From positions 1 to 26,808 of the forward strand of contig CAYQMF010000092.1 of assembly GCA_964418595.1 (NCBI GenBank): a stretch of 26,808 nucleotides of DNA, in the 5' to 3' direction. The notes under the pieces are model-generated. The model was given only the letters and a program-made list of their open reading frames with translations, was not told where the DNA came from and did no database searches. This stretch comes from CAYQMF01 sp964418595. GTDB lineage: Bacteria; Planctomycetota; UBA1135; UBA2386. The position numbers were made by a program, and so were the translations under genes. Shown in pieces: positions 8,617 to 14,670 of the stretch (its first letter is position 1; each line of letters begins with the position of its first letter).

Positions 8617-9302
8617 GGCACCCTCCGGCGAAGGTCAGCGACGTGCAGGTACAGGACGAGATCGTCGTTGTCGGGGGTGATCGGCGGGAGCCGCGGCTCC
8701 GCGCCGTCGAAGGGCGTGTCGATCCGTCCGTTCTCGCCGGCGGAGACGAGGCGCACGTGCCGCACCTCGTCCTCCGCGTGCGGTGGATCCTCGTCGCCGT
8801 CGAGGTCCGCGTACTGGAGCACGATGGGGTTGCCCCATGCATCGAGGACCGCGGGATCGTCGAGCTGGCCGTACCGATCGAAGAACCCACGCGTCGGGTC
8901 CGGCACGTAGATCCCACGGGGAACCAGCAGGTACGGGCCGCGCCATCCGAAGCCGGTCGCCGGATCGAACGGCTCCACCGGCAGGGGAAGGGGCGCGGTC
9001 CGGCGGCGCAGGAGATCCGCGACGACCAGCGGCAGGCCACGACAGTCGCGACGATACGCGGGGAGGCCGGCACCGTCGGCGAGCCCGAGCATGGCCTGCC
9101 GCAGCGTCGTCAGCTGTGCGGCGGTCGCGCTGCGCGCGGCGTCGGCGGTCGCGCTGGCGCCCACTTGGATCGCGAGCCCGGCCACTGCGGCGAGGATCAC
9201 GAGCACGACGCACAGCTCGACAAGGGTAAAACCCCCGCGGCGCGCCCCAGCCGGGCGCGGCCGCGGGTCCGGCTGCGTGCCTTCGATCCGGGCCACGCCC
9301 AT
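8613..9302 (-). CDS. GspG-like pseudopilin
   Basis: This is a class III pseudopilin with predicted cleavage between G24 and F25, giving FTLVE and a long hydrophobic helix. The C-terminal half carries GspG features: DAWGNPIVLQYADLDGDED and later SAGENGRIDT with DNDDLVLYL. These resemble the beta strands and calcium-binding loop of the major pseudopilin. With the ATG at 9302 it has 229 residues and a 24-residue leader; GAGG lies 10 bases upstream. The frame continues to a GTG at 9404, which would give an unusually long 58-residue leader, so I prefer 9302. If 9302 is right, about 120 bases (9303-9425) between the two pilin genes are non-coding. The stop overlaps the next gene. Confidence 0.85.
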   Translation of the reverse strand: MGVARIEGTQPDPRPRPAGARRGGFTLVELCVVLVILAAVAGLAIQVGASATADAARSATAAQLTTLRQAMLGLADGAGLPAYRRDCRGLPLVVADLLRRRTAPLPLPVEPFDPATGFGWRGPYLLVPRGIYVPDPTRGFFDRYGQLDDPAVLDAWGNPIVLQYADLDGDEDPPHAEDEVRHVRLVSAGENGRIDTPFDGAEPRLPPITPDNDDLVLYLHVADLRRRVP

Positions 9303-9425
9303 CGAGTACGTGCCTCGTCCCGGTACGCGTCGCGTCCACGCGGGGGCGTGGCGCAGACGACGAACCCCCGGCCAGCCACTGGGAAGGAGACGAGGCACGC
9401 TCACGACAGGCGCAACCCGGGCCGA

Positions 9426-10364
9426 TCAGCCCTGGCGCGCGCCGTTCGGGAGCGACTCGTTGAACTGTTGGATCGTGTAGTCGGTCGTACGCCCATAGGC
9501 GTCACTGACGCCGAGGAGCGTGGGCCGCTCACCACTCTCGTAGACCTTGAAAAAGGCGACGTAGCGCCCGTAGTAGGCGCCCTCGTCGCCGGGGTAGACG
9601 GGTGCGGCGAGCATCGTGGTCGGTACGAGCCGACAGCTCTGGCCGATGCCGACGGCAACGATCTGGGTGCCCGTCTCCGGAGTCCAATCCCAGTTGGTGG
9701 GCGTGGTCGTGTTCGGCGTCAGCTCGGAAGGCACAAGGCCCCGCAGCAGCAGGTACTTGCCCGTGGAGGATGCCAGGTTGGTCGTCGAGGCGCTCTGGTC
9801 GATGACCGCAGCCACCATCGTGCCGCTGCCGGGGAGGGCGCGGCGGATCACCGCGCTGTTGTTGGCGTTGGCGATGCCGGTCGGCGTGGCGAGCGTCCAA
9901 TCGTAGACCTCGTGGTCGAACACGTAGTCGAAGCCGCCGCGGGTGAAGGACCGACGCTGGTTGGCCGAGAGGGTGCCCATCGCCAGCGACCCCACGAGAG
10001 CGGGGCTGCTCGTGGTCATGCCGCTGAGCTGCTGGCCGGTGGCGTCGAACTTCGGCGTGTAGAGCCCGTCGGGCGTGCCATCGCGCGTCCCGGGCGTGTC
10101 GGGCGTGGTCGTGCTACCACTCGGCGTGGCGTCGATGAGCAGCGAGTCGCAACCCTGCGGGAAGCGCTTCTGCAGCACGAAGAACTGCTGCAGGTTGCTG
10201 CCGAGATCCTGCTGCGTTTTGGCCGACGAGGCCATGTCCGTGCTGCGGCCGAGCGCGGCCACGGACGGGATCACGAGGCCGGCCACGGCGGCGATGATGA
10301 CGAGGACGACGATGAGTTCGACGAGGGTGAAGCCGTTCTGGGACTGACTGCGACGTGCTTGCAT
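9426..10364 (-). CDS. Large type IV pilin-like / pseudopilin protein, first gene of the operon
   Basis: This 312-residue protein has a short prepilin leader: 11 residues ending in Gly, then FTLVELIVVLVIIAAVAGL, with Glu at mature position 5. Processing by a prepilin peptidase (not encoded here) is expected. The N-terminal helix is followed by a Thr/Ser/Gly-rich domain with no recognisable GspG calcium motif. It is about twice the length of a normal major pseudopilin. It is the first gene after the sigma-54 promoter, so it may be the most strongly made product and could be the main filament subunit; that is inference. The ATG at 10364 has no Shine-Dalgarno sequence upstream. Confidence 0.85.
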   Translation of the reverse strand: MQARRSQSQNGFTLVELIVVLVIIAAVAGLVIPSVAALGRSTDMASSAKTQQDLGSNLQQFFVLQKRFPQGCDSLLIDATPSGSTTTPDTPGTRDGTPDGLYTPKFDATGQQLSGMTTSSPALVGSLAMGTLSANQRRSFTRGGFDYVFDHEVYDWTLATPTGIANANNSAVIRRALPGSGTMVAAVIDQSASTTNLASSTGKYLLLRGLVPSELTPNTTTPTNWDWTPETGTQIVAVGIGQSCRLVPTTMLAAPVYPGDEGAYYGRYVAFFKVYESGERPTLLGVSDAYGRTTDYTIQQFNESLPNGARQG

Positions 10365-10422
10365 CTTGCGAGGGGAGGGTTTGGAGATCTGGGGGGCAAC
10401 AGAGCGAGAACGGCGCGGTCAA

Positions 10423-10439
10423 AGCAAGGGCTGTGCCGA
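10423..10439 (-). promoter_or_regulatory. Sigma-54 (-24/-12) promoter of the pilin/secretion operon
   Basis: On the minus strand the sequence reads TCGGCACAGCCCTTGCT. Against the consensus YTGGCACGRNNNTTGCW it matches all but two positions, including the essential GG at -24 and GC at -12 with the correct spacing. Transcription should start near 10412, leaving a leader of about 48 bases before the pilin ATG at 10364. An activator of the right class is encoded next door. Confidence 0.68.
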
Positions 10440-10519
10440 CCGCTCGCCCCCTTGCGCCGAGTGCCGCTCCGTGCGCGCCGCTCACGGCTCGCGCGCAGGC
10501 AACTGCGCGAAGGTCCGCG

Positions 10520-10535
10520 GTCGCGGTCCCGCGAC
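10520..10535. repeat. Perfect inverted repeat in the divergent intergenic region
   Basis: GTCGCGG, 2 bases, then CCGCGAC form a perfect 7-bp inverted repeat centred about 115 bp upstream of the predicted sigma-54 start site. It could be a protein-binding site. High GC raises the chance of random palindromes. Confidence 0.3.
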
Positions 10536-10580
10536 GCTGCACTCCTCGCGCAGAGACGCACCCACGCCGACGCCGCGCGA

Positions 10581-10597
10581 TGGACACTGCGTGTCCA
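10581..10597. promoter_or_regulatory. Activator-binding palindrome 1 (TGGAC-N7-GTCCA)
   Basis: The perfect palindrome TGGACAC-TGC-GTGTCCA shares the outer half-sites TGGAC/GTCCA and the 7-base spacing with the second copy. Its centre (10589) is about 177 bp upstream of the predicted sigma-54 start, in the usual range for an upstream activator site of an NtrC-family protein. Confidence 0.6.
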
Positions 10598-10611
10598 CGC
10601 AACGCCGTCGA

Positions 10612-10628
10612 TGGACGTTTCTTGTCCA
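10612..10628. promoter_or_regulatory. Activator-binding palindrome 2 (TGGAC-N7-GTCCA)
   Basis: This is a second copy with identical half-sites (extended by one base pair to GATGGAC/GTCCATC) and a different 7-base spacer. Its centre (10620) is 31 bp from the first, close to three helical turns, so both sites lie on the same DNA face. That layout suits cooperative binding by dimers of the adjacent activator. It also lies just upstream of the kinase gene, so autoregulation is possible. Confidence 0.6.
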
Positions 10629-10650
10629 TCTCGCGGCCCTCTCGACCGCG

Positions 10651-10680
10651 TTGCATCCCCCGGCGATCCGCGCCACACTC
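10651..10680 (+). promoter_or_regulatory. Possible housekeeping promoter of the kinase/regulator pair
   Basis: TTGCAT (10651-10656), 17 bases, then CACACT (10674-10679) lie just before the kinase ATG at 10698. Each hexamer matches its consensus at only 3 of 6 positions. The CACACT sits in GCCACACTC, which resembles the GCTACACTC before the formate dehydrogenase gene. Confidence 0.27.
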
Positions 10681-10697
10681 CGCGGCGTTGATCACGC

Positions 10698-12041
10698 ATG
10701 GCGATCCACCGCCTCACCTTGCGCGTCGGCCTGCCGTTCGTGCTGCTCGTGCTGCTCGTGGCAGTGGCATTGGCGATGTTGCTCACCGCCCAGGCGGACG
10801 CGAGCGACAGCGCGCGCATGCGGCGCCTCGCGATCAGCACGCGTCAGGTGGTCGAGCCCCTGGCCTTCGACGCGAACGAAGCCGGCGCGAAGCTCGCGGA
10901 GGATCTCCGCGGCACGACGGGCTACGACGTCTACTTCCGCCGCGGCGACCGGGTCGACCCTCCGCCTCCCCCGGAGTTGGGCGTCCTCGACGCGCAGCGT
11001 CTTCCTGCCGACGCCTCGTCACGGCGCGCAGGCAACCATGAGTTCGTCGCGCTGGCGATCCCGGGGAAGCGCGTCGACCTGCTGTTCGTGCGGACGACCA
11101 GCGCCGGGTGGCTCCAGCTCGCGATGTTCGCGGCCATCGCGGCGATGCTCCTCGCCATCGCCACCGCGTGGCTCGTCGTGCGCGGTCTCGTCCGGCCCCT
11201 GCGGCACCTCGCGCGGCAACTGCCCCAGATCGAACAGCCAGGACCGATCCACTTGCCGGAGGCGGGGCGCCGCGACGAGATCGGGGATCTCGCGCGAGCG
11301 TTCCTGCGCACGCGCAAGGCCCTCACCGAAGAGCAGGAGGCGCGCGAGCGCGCCGAGAAGCTCGCCGTCCTCGGACGGATGACCGCAGCGCTGGCGCACG
11401 AGGTGCAGAACCCGGTCGCGGCGATCCGGATGCACGCGCAACTGCTCCGCGAACCCGCCGACGACGATCCCGACAGCCCCGCGCGCACGATCGAGCACGA
11501 GGCGAAGCGGATCGAGTGCTTGCTCAACCAGTGGATGTTCCTGACCCGCCCGGACCCGCCCGTCGTCGTCGACGTCGATGTCGGGGCGCTGCTCGCCCGT
11601 GTCGTCGCGATGCATCAGGCACAGGCGCGCCACACTGCCGTGACCATCGATCTCGATGCAACCGAGGGACTCGTCGCCTCGGCAGACGGCCGCCGGCTCG
11701 ACCAGGTGTTCCGCAACCTGCTCACCAACGCGCTCCAGGCGATGCCGACGGGGGGCACGCTCACGATCCGCGCGCGCGAGAACGCCGGGCAGTTGCACGT
11801 CACCTTCGCCGACTCGGGTGCCGGCTTCTCCGGCAGCGCCCTCCAGCACGTGGGTGAGTTCTTCTACAGCGAACGCGAGGGGGGCATGGGCATCGGCCTC
11901 TCCGTCGCGATCGAGATCCTCAAGGCGCACGGCGGCAGCCTCCGCGTCGCCAACGGGAAGGAAGGCGGTGCCATCGTCAGCGTCCAGTTGCCGGCCAGCA
12001 GTGCGGCGCAGTCGCACGCCGCGATCCCGGTGGTGTCATGA
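10698..12041 (+). CDS. Membrane sensor histidine kinase (NtrB/PilS/ZraS type)
   Basis: This 447-residue sensor kinase should autophosphorylate and pass phosphate to the response regulator encoded directly downstream. It has a membrane helix at about 12-32, a periplasmic sensor region (about 33-137) with no recognised fold, a second helix at about 138-161 and a HAMP-like linker (about 162-215). The HisKA H-box is LAHEVQNP with H234. The ATPase domain has N-box NLLTNALQAMP (340-350), DSGAGFS (372-378) and GGMGIGLSVAIEIL (395-408). All kinase motifs are intact. Its stop overlaps the regulator start as ATGA. Placement beside the secretion operon suggests it senses an envelope or surface signal controlling that machine; the signal is unknown. 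Confidence 0.92.
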   Translation: MAIHRLTLRVGLPFVLLVLLVAVALAMLLTAQADASDSARMRRLAISTRQVVEPLAFDANEAGAKLAEDLRGTTGYDVYFRRGDRVDPPPPPELGVLDAQRLPADASSRRAGNHEFVALAIPGKRVDLLFVRTTSAGWLQLAMFAAIAAMLLAIATAWLVVRGLVRPLRHLARQLPQIEQPGPIHLPEAGRRDEIGDLARAFLRTRKALTEEQEARERAEKLAVLGRMTAALAHEVQNPVAAIRMHAQLLREPADDDPDSPARTIEHEAKRIECLLNQWMFLTRPDPPVVVDVDVGALLARVVAMHQAQARHTAVTIDLDATEGLVASADGRRLDQVFRNLLTNALQAMPTGGTLTIRARENAGQLHVTFADSGAGFSGSALQHVGEFFYSEREGGMGIGLSVAIEILKAHGGSLRVANGKEGGAIVSVQLPASSAAQSHAAIPVVS

Positions 12042-13450
12042 GTCGCATCCTCATCGTCGAAGACGAGGCGGCGATCGCCAACGCGATCGCCATCCTCGCG
12101 CGACGACTCGGGCACGAGGCTGTCACGGCTGCATCCGCGGCACTCGGCATGGAGCGGCTTCGCTCCGCGCGGCCGGATCTGGTGGTGCTCGACATCGGCT
12201 TGCCGGATCAGAACGGCCTGCAGGCCCCGGCCGGGATCCGCACGCACGACCCGACGATCCCGGTGCTGGTCGTGACCGCGCACGGCAACCTGCACAACGC
12301 CGTCGAGGCACGCAAGGGTGGAGCCGCCGGCTACCTCGTCAAGCCGCTCGACCTCAGGGAGCTGGAGCAGACGATGGACGCGCTCCTCGTCTCATCCAGG
12401 ACCGCAACGGACACGCCTCCGGGCGGTATCCCGCTGCGTCCCGCGGAGTCCGCGCCGCTGCTGATCGGCTCGTCCGCGGCGATGCAGCCGGCCTTCGCGA
12501 CGATCGCCCATGCGTGCGCCGTCGACGCACCCGTGCTGATCACGGGTCCGACCGGGATCGGCAAGTCCCTCGCAGCCCGCGTCATCCACCTGCACGGCAC
12601 ACGCCACCAGGGCCCGTTCGTCACCCTGTCGTGCGCCAGCTTCCCGGAGACGCTGCTCGAAGCGGAGCTGTTCGGCCACGAGAAGGGCGCGTTCACGGGT
12701 GCGGCCGCAACTCGCCAGGGTCACATCGACCGCGCCGCGGGGGGCACGCTGTTCCTCGATGAGATCGGCGAGATCACGCCCGCGCTGCAGGTCAAGCTCC
12801 TCCGCTTCGTGGAGGAGAAGACCTTCGCACGGGTCGGAGGGCGCGAGGAACTGCAGCTCGACCTCCGGATCATCGCCGCCACCAACCAGGATCTCGCGGC
12901 GGCGGTGGCGGAGAAGCGCTTCCGCGAGGATCTGCTCTACCGCCTGCGCGTGCTGGAGGTGAAGCTGCCACCGCTCGCCGACCGCCGCAGCGACATCTCC
13001 GGCATCGCCGCCTATCTGCTGGCCGGCATCGCGCACGGTCGCAAACTCTCGCTCTCCGCGGAGGTGCTGCGCGCGCTGGAGCGCCACGACTGGCCGGGAA
13101 ACGTGCGCGAACTGCGCAACGTCCTCGAGCGTGCTGCCGCGGTCTGTCAGGGTGACCTCGTGTTGCCGACGCATCTGCCGCCGGAGCTGCGCGAGCCCGC
13201 CGGCCGCGTCGCCCCGGCGGGGTTTCCCGCCTTGGATGCCGCGCTCCAGAGCTGGCTGGACGATCGCCTCGCCCACGATCTCGACTACGCGGCGCTGCAG
13301 GAGGAGCTGAATGGCCGCCTGCTCGGCCTCCTGCTCCCCCGCTTCGACAACAGACCCACGCACCTCGCGCGTGCGCTCAACATCAACCGGGCGACCCTGC
13401 GCAAGCGGCTGCGCGAGCGCGACGACCCACCTTCCGCACGACCGGAGTGA
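12038..13450 (+). CDS. NtrC-family sigma-54 response regulator
   Basis: This 470-residue activator has a receiver domain with phospho-acceptor D52 and K102. The AAA+ domain has Walker A GPTGIGKS (170-177), the sigma-54 contact loop GAFTGA (217-222), Walker B TLFLDEIGE (about 237-245) and an arginine-finger region around 295-302. A Fis-type helix-turn-helix lies at the C-terminus (about 438-460, ending NRATLRKRLRE). It should bind an upstream palindrome as a dimer and drive open-complex formation at a -24/-12 promoter; such a promoter and two palindromes lie in the adjacent intergenic region. It is translationally coupled to the kinase through an ATGA overlap. PilR, ZraR and AtoC are similar families; which one is closest cannot be settled here. 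Confidence 0.95.
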   Translation: MSRILIVEDEAAIANAIAILARRLGHEAVTAASAALGMERLRSARPDLVVLDIGLPDQNGLQAPAGIRTHDPTIPVLVVTAHGNLHNAVEARKGGAAGYLVKPLDLRELEQTMDALLVSSRTATDTPPGGIPLRPAESAPLLIGSSAAMQPAFATIAHACAVDAPVLITGPTGIGKSLAARVIHLHGTRHQGPFVTLSCASFPETLLEAELFGHEKGAFTGAAATRQGHIDRAAGGTLFLDEIGEITPALQVKLLRFVEEKTFARVGGREELQLDLRIIAATNQDLAAAVAEKRFREDLLYRLRVLEVKLPPLADRRSDISGIAAYLLAGIAHGRKLSLSAEVLRALERHDWPGNVRELRNVLERAAAVCQGDLVLPTHLPPELREPAGRVAPAGFPALDAALQSWLDDRLAHDLDYAALQEELNGRLLGLLLPRFDNRPTHLARALNINRATLRKRLRERDDPPSARPE

Positions 13451-13468
13451 TCGCGACCGCCGCCGTCG

Positions 13469-14581
13469 TCACAACCCCAGCCGCGCCGCCAGCATCCCCG
13501 CGAGGTCGGCCATGATCTGGTCGACCGCGAGCACCGTGAAGTGCGGGTCCCCCGCCGTGCAGAAGGGCTCGACCGTCACCTTCGGCTTCAACAGCTCGAT
13601 GCCGTCGTGCACCTCGGCGACGGCCTGCCCGTGGCGAGCGTTGCGGTAGCGGAAGAAGCGCCTGCCCTGGCCCGGCACGTCGAAGGCGTACACGCCGTCG
13701 GCGAGCGGATAGTCGGGCCGGTCGGCGAGCAGGCCGAAGAACCTCGCGCCGCGTGCCACGACGTCGGCCTGCATGCGGCGCAGGAGCAGGTTGGTGAGGC
13801 GGATCGCGTAGCGCGCGCGCGGGCTCGGCGGATCGAACCCGAGCTGCAGCGCGGTGCGCTCCTTCGCCATCTCGTTCGGCGCGGTGGCGAACAGGGCCGG
13901 CTCGGCGACGGCCTCGCCCTCGAAGCTGGTCGCGCCCTGGTAGGCGGCGGGCAGACGACGGTCCCACGCGTGGTCGAGCGGGCCCTGCAGGAACCGCTGC
14001 AGCCGGCCGAGCACCCGCAGGCGCGAGTACACCGGGTCGCCGACGCGCGCCGTGGGGCCGGCGAGTTGCCCCTCATCGTCGAGCCAGAACGTCGGCTTCG
14101 CCGGCCAGCCGCCGCTGTGCGTGACGCTCGCGTTGTTCCACGCGTCATTGCCGTCGGTGAACCACACGATCACGGCGTCGGCGCGGAAGCGCGCGAGGTA
14201 CTCCTGGAGGCCGAGCCACTGCTGGTCCTGGCCGTAGCCGATGCAGCCGACGGAGAAGACCTTCACCGGCTGCTTCGCGAGCTTGCCGAGGTGCTCCTGC
14301 AGGCGCCGCTCCGGCATGTAGGCATGCGGGCACGCGTCGCCTTCGACCTGGGAGTCGCCGACGAGGAGCACGACGAAGTCGCCGTCGGCGTACTCGATGC
14401 GCTGGCCGCGGAAGCCCAGTTGGTTGAGTTCCTGCGGGCGCTCGAAGATGTCGCGCCAGCCCCAGGTCGGGGGCGGGGTCGTCTCCGTGGCGCGTAGCCA
14501 GATCTCGAGGCCGAACGCGGGAAGGGCGATGCCGGCGCCCACGAGGAGCAGGCGACGAGCGACGAGAGGCAGGCGCGGCAC
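13469..14581 (-). CDS. Membrane-anchored SGNH/GDSL hydrolase-like protein
   Basis: This 370-residue protein has an N-terminal signal anchor or signal peptide (about 9-28) and an extracytoplasmic SGNH-type domain. Visible blocks are LLVGDSQVEGD with G75-D76-S77 (catalytic Ser block), SVGCIGYGQDQ around 110-120 (block II Gly), WFTDGNDAW with N145 (block III) and GDPHFT with D345 and H347 (catalytic Asp-x-His). The full set suggests an active esterase or acyltransferase acting on cell-envelope or carbohydrate esters, but the substrate cannot be read from sequence. The start is GTG at 14581 with no better ATG. A -10-like element ends 10 bases upstream. It is divergent from the formate dehydrogenase gene and convergent with the regulator gene. 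Confidence 0.75.
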   Translation of the reverse strand: MPRLPLVARRLLLVGAGIALPAFGLEIWLRATETTPPPTWGWRDIFERPQELNQLGFRGQRIEYADGDFVVLLVGDSQVEGDACPHAYMPERRLQEHLGKLAKQPVKVFSVGCIGYGQDQQWLGLQEYLARFRADAVIVWFTDGNDAWNNASVTHSGGWPAKPTFWLDDEGQLAGPTARVGDPVYSRLRVLGRLQRFLQGPLDHAWDRRLPAAYQGATSFEGEAVAEPALFATAPNEMAKERTALQLGFDPPSPRARYAIRLTNLLLRRMQADVVARGARFFGLLADRPDYPLADGVYAFDVPGQGRRFFRYRNARHGQAVAEVHDGIELLKPKVTVEPFCTAGDPHFTVLAVDQIMADLAGMLAARLGL

Positions 14582-14591
14582 GGGTCGCGGC

Positions 14592-14600
14592 GAGCATAGC
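14592..14600 (-). promoter_or_regulatory. Extended -10 element before the SGNH gene
   Basis: The minus strand reads GCTATGCTC, with 10 bases to the GTG start. It shares GCTANNCTC and the same spacing with the element before the formate dehydrogenase gene on the other strand. No clear -35 hexamer is visible. The predicted transcript would be leaderless or have a leader of a few bases. Confidence 0.37.
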
Positions 14601-14651
14601 GGTACGCTCCCGCCCCCTCACCAGCGTCGGGTGCGGCCAGCGCGCGCGGCT

Positions 14652-14660
14652 GCTACACTC
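14652..14660 (+). promoter_or_regulatory. Extended -10 element before the formate dehydrogenase gene
   Basis: TGCTACACTC contains TG-N-TACACT, an extended -10 form (TACACT matches TATAAT at 4 of 6 positions). Only about 10 bases separate it from the ATG at 14671, so transcription would start within a few bases of the start codon. No Shine-Dalgarno sequence precedes the ATG, which fits a leaderless mRNA. Confidence 0.4.
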
Positions 14661-14670
14661 GCGACCTCGC

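Noticed and set aside
9303..9404. N-terminal extension of the GspG-like pseudopilin to a GTG at 9404
   Set aside because: It would give a 58-residue prepilin leader, much longer than normal, and has no ribosome-binding site; kept only as an alternative.
8643..10691. 682-codon plus-strand open frame opposite the two pseudopilin genes
   Set aside because: Shadow of the minus-strand pilin genes; the translation is rich in Arg, Gly and Glu without domains, and it would run through the sigma-54 promoter region.
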